DNA from: Planctomycetota bacterium
Lineage (GTDB): Bacteria > Planctomycetota > Phycisphaerae > UBA1845
DNA length: 64,000 nucleotides
Direction of reading: 5' to 3'
NCBI GenBank assembly: GCA_030616775.1
Contig: JAUWWQ010000005.1
Location: forward strand, 59,022-123,021
Shown piece by piece: positions 17,303 through 24,601 of this stretch (position 1 is the stretch's first letter; every line of letters starts with the position of its first letter). The translations under genes were made by a program, and so were the position numbers. Under the pieces are notes generated by a model, which was not told the DNA's origin, did no database searches, and worked only from the letters and a program-made list of their open reading frames with translations.

Positions 17303-18517
17303 ATGACTGACGCCGGACGGGACCGGATGATGGTGAGCGGGCGTGCCACGCAGATGCCACCGTTTCTCGTTATGGAGGTTCTGGAGCGGGCCGCCGCGCT
17401 CCAGCGGCAAGGGCGGTCAATTATTCACCTGGAGGTGGGCGAGCCAGACTTTGACACGCCCAGCGTCGTTGTCGAAGCGGCTCTGCGTGCACTGCGCGAC
17501 GGCAGAACGCATTACACCCACTCGCTGGGTCATCCGGAGCTTCGTGAGGCCATAGCGGCCTGGCACCACACGCAGTACGGCGTCGAAGTCTCGCCGGACT
17601 GCGTCGTGGTCACCATGGGCAGCTCGGGAGCGATGCTGCTGGTGTTTGCCGCTTTGCTGGATCCGGGGGCGCAAGTCCTTCTGACCGATCCACATTACGC
17701 GTGCTATCCGAACTTCGTCTCGGCATTCGGCGGTGTGCCCGTGCGCACTGCGGTGCGCGAGGAGGACGGATTCCAGTTCGATCTTGAAGCCGTGGAAAAG
17801 CACCTGGGGCCGCGGACCAAGGCGCTAGTGCTGAACTCGCCCGCAAACCCGACGGGCACTGTCACCCATCCCGATCGTATGCGGCAGCTTGTCGAGTTGG
17901 TTGGTGAGCAAGTGGTGATCGTATCGGATGAGATCTACCACGGTCTGGTATACCGGGGGCGGGCCCATTCAATTCGTGAATACGCGCCCCAGTCCGTGGT
18001 GATTAACGGGTTTTCGAAATTGTTTGCGATGACCGGCTGGCGCCTGGGCTATGCGATTCTACCGCAATGGCTGGTGCGACCTGTGCAGAAGCTGCAGCAG
18101 AACCTCTTTATCTCACCGCCGGATTTCCCTCAGTTCGCAGCCATCGCAGCCCTTCAGGAAGCTGACGCAGATGTCGAACGGATGCGGCGGTGCTACGACG
18201 AACGCCGACAACTGGTGCTGCAGCGGCTAAAGGGTATGGGCTTGAATGTGCTGACCGAGCCCGTGGGGGCGTTCTACGTGTTTGTCAACGTGCAGCGTTA
18301 CACGGACAACGTGCACGAACTGGCATTTCAAATATTGGAAGAAGCCGGCGTGGCCGTGACGCCCGGCGTCGATTTCGGCCCGGGCGGGGAGGGCTACATT
18401 CGCATTTCCTATGCCAATTCACTGACGAACATCGAGGAGGGAATGAACCGCCTGGAGACGTTCTTCGCCAGTCGGGCGCTCCTCTCAACCGTGGACTACC
18501 CGCCAACCGCGCCATAG
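17303..18517 (+). CDS. PLP-dependent class I/II aminotransferase (aspartate-type)
   Basis: 404 aa. It has fold-type I features in order: GEPDFDTP (46-53), NSPANPTGT (178-186), SDEIYHGL (208-215) and the PLP-lysine motif INGFSKLFAMTGWRLGY with Lys239. A conserved Arg for the alpha-carboxylate follows in IRISYANS. It most resembles AspC/ArAT-like aminotransferases that transfer amino groups between 2-oxoacids and glutamate. Specificity is not decidable here. The start has GGAG upstream. Confidence 0.88.
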   Translation: MTDAGRDRMMVSGRATQMPPFLVMEVLERAAALQRQGRSIIHLEVGEPDFDTPSVVVEAALRALRDGRTHYTHSLGHPELREAIAAWHHTQYGVEVSPDCVVVTMGSSGAMLLVFAALLDPGAQVLLTDPHYACYPNFVSAFGGVPVRTAVREEDGFQFDLEAVEKHLGPRTKALVLNSPANPTGTVTHPDRMRQLVELVGEQVVIVSDEIYHGLVYRGRAHSIREYAPQSVVINGFSKLFAMTGWRLGYAILPQWLVRPVQKLQQNLFISPPDFPQFAAIAALQEADADVERMRRCYDERRQLVLQRLKGMGLNVLTEPVGAFYVFVNVQRYTDNVHELAFQILEEAGVAVTPGVDFGPGGEGYIRISYANSLTNIEEGMNRLETFFASRALLSTVDYPPTAP

Positions 18518-18792
18518 GCGTAGCCTACAACCCGCGTCGACTTCATGGCAGGCACCGATGTACAACAGATACCGCGTCGGCGCCCACCGGTCTCTGTCAC
18601 CGCCCTTCAGAATCCGCTCAGGTCCCTCGCCCCATTGCGTTACAGGGCGCAGGGCGGGGGACCAACCGGTTGCGTTCGAGAGGCTTATCCCGGTACGATA
18701 GCCGTCACGGAACCGAGCAATGGGGAATCTCGGCTTTTAAGAAGTCCTAACGGGAGAGAGTTACAGGATTCTTCAAGAAAGGAGATTGTGAT

Positions 18793-19668
18793 ATGGCACG
18801 CTTACTTTTTCTAGGGGGAATGCTTTGTCCATTGATCCTTTGCCTGACGCCATTGCAGGCCCAAGAAGGGTTGAAGGTCTTCATTTCAGTGGACATGGAA
18901 GGCATAACCGACGTCATCAACTGGGATGAGACCGGCTCTGAAGGCTCGGACTATGAGTACCACCGAACGTCAATGACCAAAGAGGTCAACGCTGCTATCG
19001 AGGGCGCTTTGGAAGCCGGAGCCACGGAGATTATCGTCCGGGATTCCCACGGAAGTGCCAGAAATCTCATCCCCGACGAGCTGAACAGAAACGCCAAGCT
19101 CCTGCGAGACTGGTCGGGCAGCCCCTTCGGCATGATGGAGGGCATCGATAGGACTTTCGATGCCGTAATCTTCGTCGGGTATCATGCCAAGGCCGGGACA
19201 AAGGACGCCACGCTGGATCACACCATGTCAGGCTCCATCTACGATCTGAAAGTGAACGGCGTTTCACTGCCGGAAGCCGGGTGGAACGGACTCATTGCCG
19301 GATCTTACAACGTGCCGGTGATCTTCGTCGCTGGAGACAAGGCCATTTGCGAACAGGCCGGGGCAATCTTCGGAAATATTGAAACGGTCGCGGTAAAGGA
19401 GGGTATTGGGGAGGCCTCTCTGAACCTGCACCCGGAGAAGTCGCGAGAGTTGATCAGAGCAGGAGTCAAGAAGGCTCTGGGGAGGCTGGCTGAGTTCAAA
19501 CCATTGAAGTATCACCCACCCTTCACCATTGAGGTTCAGTTCAAGAACGAGCATCAAGCCTACAGGAACTCCTGGTATCCCGGTGCGAAAAGGGTCGGTG
19601 ATTGGGGCGTTTCCTACACAAGTAACGAGTTTATGGATCTGATGCGATTCTTGATGCTGACACGATAA
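18793..19668 (+). CDS. M55-family D-aminopeptidase (DppA-like), secreted
   Basis: 291 aa. A signal peptide (MARLLFLGGMLCPLILCLTPLQAQ) precedes an M55 peptidase domain. The expected zinc ligands are all present at the expected spacing for DppA: Asp34 and Glu36 in SVDMEG, His86 in DSHG, His131 in GYHAKAG and Glu161 in PEAGWN. The nearby His143 fits the catalytic site. It should cleave D-amino-acid peptides, such as peptidoglycan-derived D-Ala-D-Ala, outside the cytoplasm. An AAGGAG site lies 8 nt upstream of the ATG. Confidence 0.9.
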   Translation: MARLLFLGGMLCPLILCLTPLQAQEGLKVFISVDMEGITDVINWDETGSEGSDYEYHRTSMTKEVNAAIEGALEAGATEIIVRDSHGSARNLIPDELNRNAKLLRDWSGSPFGMMEGIDRTFDAVIFVGYHAKAGTKDATLDHTMSGSIYDLKVNGVSLPEAGWNGLIAGSYNVPVIFVAGDKAICEQAGAIFGNIETVAVKEGIGEASLNLHPEKSRELIRAGVKKALGRLAEFKPLKYHPPFTIEVQFKNEHQAYRNSWYPGAKRVGDWGVSYTSNEFMDLMRFLMLTR

Positions 19669-20327
19669 CCTCGTTCCTGTCATTACGCTGAGGAGTCCTG
19701 GACCAGAGGTAGTAGCCCTGGCTCAGCGCACTGATGCTGTGGTACGCGATTTGAACGGCCGGATGACTTGCCGGTGGGCGGGCATGCCAACTGTTTCACC
19801 TGGACCAGAACTCGGCTCCTGGTACTCGAACCAGTTACATTCGGTCCCGCAGGCACTCGCGGAAGGCTACGGAGCCGACCTAACCTGACTCTACAGATAA
19901 GGACTCACAGGAATTTTAGTGTCGCGCCCCACTTATACGCACATGTTCCAATCTCAACCACTCTTTTTTCTTGCGAAGTTGTCTTTTTTTCTCTTGTTGT
20001 GCGTTTGAGGACAGAGTATTATCACACTTTCTGAGCTGCGCGGAGGAGGCCCGTGGTGGCTCGACCAGTTCCCGGTGTGGCGTGAAGCTCTTCAACGCTA
20101 CTCGGAGGGGTGGTGTGGTGCACATAGAATCAGCGACATTGTGTTGGCATATTGGCTTGAAGCCAAACGGAGTCTCGGGTCTGTACGCGCGTCGCGATGT
20201 GAACCGGACTCGGTAAGACGTTGCTCGAGGATCGACGAACGTGGGATGAAACAGGAGGCCGGGCTCACCCGACCTCATGCCAAGTGGGTAGGAACAGAGG
20301 CGAAACCTTTCAAGAAGGAGGGTAGTT
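19669..20327. other. Intergenic region, nothing recognised
   Basis: 659 nt between the aminopeptidase and the IPTL-CTERM region. T-rich tracts are visible near 19965-20000. No conserved frame was recognised. Confidence 0.5.
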
Positions 20328-20450
20328 ATGAAGGCAGTAACTGTAGCGAGGGACCGTGGAGTTGTCTGCCGGTGCGGGCGTCCCGGGGCACTGCAAAGCT
20401 GGCGGGCGAGTCCAACAAGCATAGAAGCAAAAAAGGAGGAAGAATGGTAA
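20328..20450 (+). CDS. Possible 40-aa small protein or leader
   Basis: ATG at 20328 follows a strong GGAGGG site. The frame codes for 40 aa beginning MKAVTVARDRGVVCRCGRPG, with a CRC motif. Its TAA at 20448-20450 overlaps the start of the next gene (ATGGTAA), so translation could be coupled. Only the ribosome site and overlap support it. Confidence 0.35.
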   Translation: MKAVTVARDRGVVCRCGRPGALQSWRASPTSIEAKKEEEW

Positions 20451-20860
20451 CACGTAAGTCTTTGTGTACGGTTGCGTTTGCGGCGATAGGGAGTGTGCTC
20501 TGGGTAAGCCCCATCCTTGCGCAGCCAGTCCCAATGCTGGAACTGGCGATAGCGGACACAGCCCGTGTAGTAGACTACGAGAATGGAATTTATGTGGTCG
20601 GCACCAGCGACGGTGATCTCTACGTGATAAATGAAGCGGGAGAATATACAGTTACCGCGTTCGGGGCGGGCCTCAATTCAGCGGGCGTCCTCAGTATTGT
20701 GACCGAGCGAGGTATTAGGCGGTATGCCTGGACCCAACAATGTTCAACTGTAATAGGAGGTGCAACATGTTTGTCTGGAGGACACAACGAACTCATTCCG
20801 GTGCCACGAAGCCTGGTACCCACCGCGTTGATCGCCCGAAATTCCGCGCCCGCGCCGTGA
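20444..20860 (+). CDS. Short secreted protein, probably truncated
   Basis: 138 aa from the ATG at 20444, which has AAAAGGAGGAAG upstream. A signal peptide (about residues 1-26, ending PILAQ) leads into a segment ARVVDYENGIYVVGTSDGDLYVINE that looks like one beta-propeller-type repeat. The frame then runs into low-quality sequence and overlaps the next gene's ribosome site and start by 94 nt. The break after one repeat suggests a gene whose 3' part was lost. Function unknown. Confidence 0.55.
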   Translation: MVTRKSLCTVAFAAIGSVLWVSPILAQPVPMLELAIADTARVVDYENGIYVVGTSDGDLYVINEAGEYTVTAFGAGLNSAGVLSIVTERGIRRYAWTQQCSTVIGGATCLSGGHNELIPVPRSLVPTALIARNSAPAP

Positions 20861-21825
20861 GGCACGGGCTAGCAAGCATCATCGTGGTTGCCGCTCTTGT
20901 TGGTTGTTTCTGTCTTTCTGGAGCGTTCGCCGATGAGGACATAGTACCGTTGTCTAAGCTGGCGGCGACTGGCCCGGAGGCGAACACGGGCGATGACCTG
21001 GCCGTGATGCAGAAAGGCGCGCACGACGACGGGCGCGGGTGAGAGTGCACGGATCCCGGCCGTGATTGCTGGGACACACCGTGCGGCCTGCAAATCACCA
21101 TGTTCGATTTCAGCGTGGATCCCATCCCGGCCGGTTTCTTTGGTCCGGGGTCCGACCCGTTTGACGGTATACTCGAGCTTGGTGGCGGAATGTCTTCTGA
21201 CACGTGGATCTACAAGGAGACCGACCTATGCTTCTGTCCACCCTGGCCGTCGACGGCCGCAACGACGACCGAGGTAACCTCTCTCAACCTTGTGGGTTGC
21301 GAGGACTTCACGGTGACCTACGGCGGCTCAGACCCCGAGTTATGGAGCGTAAGCGCGTCCCTGGACGGCGTTCAACCGCAGGGGGAGCTTACGGCTACCA
21401 GGGAAGCAGATTGGGGTGGGACCTTTGACTCTTTGTTACGTGTGGTTCCCGGGTTTCAGTTCACCGGTCCGGGTGGTGCTCCAATCCTGGATTTCTCGCC
21501 AGGCGTGGTGGTCGAGATAGTGGGCGACGACCTGCCTTGGGTAGCGTTTGACCCCGACCCCGGCGGTCCCAATTGCAGCCAGGAGGGCTTCTGGCCCGGT
21601 TGGCCTCCGCCGGGGCGTGCGGGCTGTTGTGAACCGACGTGCCACGACGCGGGTCCGGGCTACCCGCCAGGGCATCTGCACTGCGTCTTGCCGCCGGGCT
21701 GCCCGAGGTGCACGGAGGTGATCCCCGCGATTTCCGAATGGGGCCTGATGGTCACGCTGCTGCTGTTTGCCACGGCGGGGACGGTCGTTTTGGGGCGGCG
21801 GCGACGGCCTACCGTGGCGGCGTGA
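20767..21825 (+). pseudogene. IPTL-CTERM secreted protein interrupted by an in-frame TGA
   Basis: ATG at 20767 follows AGGAGGT. The first 91 codons carry a signal peptide (IVVAALVGCFCLSGAFA) and end at TGA 21040-21042. The same frame continues at once with ECTDPGRDCWDTPCGLQ, then DPIPAGFFGPGSDPFDG, then a Pro/Cys-rich region, and ends in an IPTL-CTERM sorting tail: IPAISEWGLMVTLLL, then a basic RRRR. The whole is 352 codons with one stop, so a nonsense mutation is the simplest reading. Separate translation from the ATG at 21100 would lack a signal peptide. Confidence 0.8.
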
Positions 21826-22127
21826 GGCGATTGCGGATTGCCGTTGCCAGAAGAGCACCAAGTGAAGCGTCCAGCGTTTGAGTTCGTCCCCGGCGTTCGT
21901 TCGTTAAATCGGGGGACACCATGAATTCTGTTCGACACAGTGTTTGCTCGGGGCGGTGCCCAGCCTTTCTGGGTGACAACGTATCGGCGAGGTTCGATGC
22001 CCGTGGAGGGAGCGGCTAAGAGGCGCGTGGCGAAACGCGCGCAGCATCAACGGCCGGCGCTGCACAGGCGACTTGCCGGTCATCCTCGATCAGGCAACGT
22101 ACAGAGCGATCGAAAGGCAATTAGCCA

Positions 22128-22316
22128 ATGGAGCCTAGCACCGCAGACTCAGACTTCCTCCATGAACGCCTCGTGGCCATCGGCGAAGGGCTCAAAGAAG
22201 GCGTGCGTCGCGAGGTCCGTCGGCTGCGCCAACTCGGCTTGCCCATCTACGTCGCCGACAACGGCCGGGTTGTAGATCGGCAAACGACACCACACTCCCG
22301 ACGCGAACCCTCGTAG
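22128..22316 (+). CDS. Small basic helical protein, possible antitoxin-type
   Basis: 62 aa. Residues 1-52 form a charged helix followed by a short strand pair: LKEGVRREVRRLRQLGLP, then IYVADNGRVVDR. Planctomycete small proteins with this helix plus GxVV ending occur beside toxin-antitoxin genes. The start overlaps the 3' end (TAG 22136) of an incomplete frame from about 21977 that ends DQATYRAIERQLANGA. Support is only pattern-based. Confidence 0.4.
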   Translation: MEPSTADSDFLHERLVAIGEGLKEGVRREVRRLRQLGLPIYVADNGRVVDRQTTPHSRREPS

Positions 22317-22440
22317 GTTGCTGCCGCTCCGCTTTTGACGACCGCACCACGGCCCAGGTCACCCGGGACAGCGTGGGAAGGACTCTGGTCCGACGTGGTT
22401 CTGAGGGGAGGTCGTTCAGAGGATGATTCACCTGCAAACC

Positions 22441-22466
22441 TGTAGCGCCACCCCTTGTGGGTGGCG
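22441..22466. repeat. Palindromic repeat, copy A
   Basis: It begins TGTAGCGCCACCCCTTGTGG and forms a GC-rich hairpin (GCGCCACC/GGTGGCGC). It matches copy B in inverted orientation at about 24 of 26 positions. A further half copy, CTTGTGGGCGGCG, follows directly at 22471-22483. Confidence 0.75.
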
Positions 22467-22507
22467 CCCCCTTGTGGGCGGCGTTGCCACAACGAAGACT
22501 GGCCCCT

Positions 22508-22533
22508 CGCCGCCCACAAGGGGCGGCGCTACA
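22508..22533. repeat. Palindromic repeat, copy B (inverted)
   Basis: It ends CACAAGGGGCGGCGCTACA. It is the inverted relative of copy A. Confidence 0.75.
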
Positions 22534-22621
22534 CCCTAAACACATACCGGGGCTGGCGCACACCTCGTCGGTGGCACATGCTGAAGATGCCTCGCGGGCT
22601 ACGCCGTATCATCCTCGGGTT

Positions 22622-22650
22622 CGGCGCCACGCACAAGGCGTGGCGCTACA
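22622..22650. repeat. Palindromic repeat, copy C
   Basis: It has the same GGCGCTACA end as copy B. It forms a 9-bp stem GCGCCACGC/GCGTGGCGC around ACAAG. The sequence has drifted from A and B but the fold is kept. Confidence 0.65.
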
Positions 22651-22656
22651 TTCCGC

Positions 22657-22900
22657 TTACGCAGCAGCGCAACGACCCGCCCGTCGCCCTGCGTAGATCA
22701 GCGTTCCTGCGGTCAACGTGAGCAACGTCATCACAACGAGGCCCCACTCGGAGACGGCGGGGATGCCATTGCAGGCTTCCTATTCGCAGGTTGTTCCGTC
22801 GCCGCGGTACAACCAGCCCAAGCCTTCACACTCTGTTTGTGTAACGTGGACGCAGGCCCCGGGCCCGCAGCACGCCCCGCACTCATCGGGAATCCCGCAG
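22657..22900 (-). pseudogene. 3' remnant of an IPTL-CTERM protein, opposite strand
   Basis: On the minus strand the frame reads CGIPDECGACCGPGACV, then CEGLGWLYRGDGTTCE, a TAG stop at 22780-22782, then IPAVSEWGLVVMTLLTLTAG and a basic tail ending at TAA 22657. This is the usual C-terminus of a planctomycete IPTL-CTERM protein. It is cut off at its 5' side near 22890-22905, where the rightward cysteine-repeat gene begins to match its own family, and it has one internal nonsense codon. Confidence 0.75.
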
Positions 22901-24133
22901 GGGCCCGGGACCCACTGCTGCCCGCAGGCGTGTTGTTTCCCTGACGGTACCTGCCGGGACGGCATGGACGGCATGGACGGCCTATGCTGCGAGAACGAGG
23001 GCGGTCAGCCCAAGGGACCGGGGACCATGTGCCTTGGCATGCAGGCCTGTTGTTTCCCCGACGGGACCTGTCAGGACATGGACGCCATCTGCTGCGAGAA
23101 CGAAGGCGGTGAGCCGAAGGGACCGGGGAGCATGTGCCTTGGTATGCAAGCCTGTTGCTTCCCCGACGGCACCTGTCAGGACATGGACGCCATCTGCTGC
23201 GAAAACGAGGGCGGTCAGCCGAAGGGACCGGGGAGCATGTGCCTTGGTATGCAAGCCTGTTGCTTCCCCGACGGCACCTGTCAGGACATGGACGCCATCT
23301 GCTGCCTAAACGAGGGCGGACAGCCGAAGGGACCGGGGACCGTGTGCCTTGGTATGGAGGCCTGTTGTTTCCCCGACGGCACCTGTCAGGACATGGACGC
23401 CATCTGCTGCCTGAACGAGGGCGGCGAGCCGAAAGGACCAGGAACGGCATGCCTTGGCATGGAGGCGTGTTGCTTCCCCGACGGCACCTGTCAGGACATG
23501 GACGCCATCTGCTGCCTAAACGAGGGTGGCGAGCCGCAAGGCCCTGGCTCAAAGTGCGAGGGCATGGAGGCGTGTTGCTTCCCCGACGGCACCTGTCAGG
23601 ACATGGACGCCATCTGCTGCCTAAACGAGGGTGGCGAGCCGCAAGGCCCTGGCTCAAAGTGCGAGGGTATGGAGGGGTGTTGCTTCCCCGACGATACCTG
23701 CCAGGACATGGACGCCATCTGCTGTGAGGACGAGGGTGGCGACCCGCAAGGGCCTGGCTCAGCGTGCGGCGGCATGGAGGGGTGCTGTCTGCCGGATGAT
23801 ACTTGCGTCATGGCGGACGCCCTGTGCTGTGTGAATGAGCTTGGAGGCGTACCGCAGGGGCCCGGCACGGTGTGCACGGCATTGGAGGCCTGCTGCTTCG
23901 CGCCCGGCAGATGTATTTGCAGGAACCTCGATCCGTTGTGTTGCATCACGATCGGTGGAGAGCCACAGGGTCCAGGAACGATGTGTCTAGGCGACTCCAA
24001 CCACAACGGAGAGGACGACGCGTGTGAGCACCCCATTCCGACCGTCTCCGAGTGGGCTCTCGTGGTACTAACCCTACTCCTTCTGACCGTGGGGAAGGTT
24101 TACTTTGGCGGCCGACGACGCGCCGCGACGTAA
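22718..24133 (+). CDS. Ten-copy Cys-rich repeat protein with IPTL-CTERM tail; 5' end replaced
   Basis: 471 codons with a GTG start. From about residue 70 the protein is ten near-identical 35-residue repeats of the form ACCFPDGTCQDMDAICC, then NEGGEPQGPGS-C, each with six or so Cys, probably disulfide-bonded outside the cell. The C-terminus is a sorting tail: IPTVSEWALVVLTLLLL, then GGRRR. Residues 1-60 are antisense to the IPTL-CTERM remnant on the other strand and contain no signal peptide. The real start region therefore appears lost by an inversion or deletion. Repeats 3-7 are nearly identical at the DNA level, so copy number may vary by recombination. Confidence 0.8.
   Translation: MSNVITTRPHSETAGMPLQASYSQVVPSPRYNQPKPSHSVCVTWTQAPGPQHAPHSSGIPQGPGTHCCPQACCFPDGTCRDGMDGMDGLCCENEGGQPKGPGTMCLGMQACCFPDGTCQDMDAICCENEGGEPKGPGSMCLGMQACCFPDGTCQDMDAICCENEGGQPKGPGSMCLGMQACCFPDGTCQDMDAICCLNEGGQPKGPGTVCLGMEACCFPDGTCQDMDAICCLNEGGEPKGPGTACLGMEACCFPDGTCQDMDAICCLNEGGEPQGPGSKCEGMEACCFPDGTCQDMDAICCLNEGGEPQGPGSKCEGMEGCCFPDDTCQDMDAICCEDEGGDPQGPGSACGGMEGCCLPDDTCVMADALCCVNELGGVPQGPGTVCTALEACCFAPGRCICRNLDPLCCITIGGEPQGPGTMCLGDSNHNGEDDACEHPIPTVSEWALVVLTLLLLTVGKVYFGGRRRAAT
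22926..23990 (+). repeat. Tandem 105-bp coding repeats, about 10 copies
   Basis: The unit is 105 nt, in frame, with CAGGACATGGACGCCATCTG nearly invariant in copies 2-8. Copies 1, 9 and 10 are diverged edge copies, and copy 9 is one codon longer. Confidence 0.9.
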
Positions 24134-24601
24134 CGCGCTCTGATTGCTGCAGCGCCTCCGCCACAGGATGGCGGACCGCTTAATCGCCTTGAGAGAATCG
24201 CGTCTGGCGTTAACGCGATGTGCCCAGCTCTGCTGGCGTGTTTGAAGGGTCTTCAGTCACTGGAGCCGAAGGGACTCGAACCCTCGACTTCCTGGCTGCA
24301 AATCATCCTAAGGAAGAGAGCCCTCTGGCACGCCGACCGGCCAAGTGTCGAAATCTCACAGCGCTCGGATCCCGCCGATCAGCAGCTCGCGACAACGGTG
24401 TTTGCCCATCGCCCCGAGATCAGGTTACAATGCGCCGGCGCTGCATCACAGGGCGCATGGATGGACCTTGATCGGAACGTACCTTGCAGGAAGACTTCTG
24501 ATGGGTACGCGGCGGGGCGTTGGCGTGTGTAGGGAGGAAAGGTGCCGGGGACGGAGGTCTGCCGGTCAGCGGGCCGCCCGGAGCCGGGGAGTAGATCAGC
24601 T
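24134..24601. other. Intergenic region with tRNA-3'-like fragment
   Basis: 468 nt between the Cys-repeat gene and the oxidoreductase operon. Apart from the tRNA-like piece at 24261-24310 no gene is recognised. The oxidoreductase ribosome site (GGGGAG) lies near 24588. Confidence 0.5.
24261..24310 (-). other. tRNA 3'-half-like fragment (T-arm and acceptor strand)
   Basis: The minus strand reads GAGGGTTCGAGTCCCTTCGG followed by CTCCA, i.e. a T-stem, T-loop (TTCGAGT) and acceptor 3' strand ending in CCA. No complementary 5' acceptor strand CGGAGCC or D-arm is found within 80 nt upstream on that strand. It is therefore a partial copy rather than a working tRNA, of the kind integrative elements leave at attachment sites. 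Confidence 0.55.

Larger units (their letters stand above)
22317..22656. other. Non-coding region with palindromic repeats
   Basis: 340 nt with no recognisable gene, dominated by three related palindromic elements around the core GCGCCACCCCTTGTGGGTGGCGC. Confidence 0.6.

Noticed and set aside
19916..20422. 168-aa minus-strand frame
   Set aside because: Low-complexity, no domain, runs against the ribosome-site evidence for genes on the other strand.
22731..23657. 308-aa minus-strand frame over the Cys repeats
   Set aside because: Mirror reading of the 105-bp repeats; the plus frame has the conserved Cys pattern and sorting tail.
22926..23990. Possible CRISPR array
   Set aside because: Units are 105 nt with no spacers, in frame and coding; this is a protein repeat.
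24218..24532. Frames reading LEPKGLEPSTSWLQ and GTRTLDFLAAN
   Set aside because: Translations of the tRNA-like fragment region, a known source of spurious proteins.
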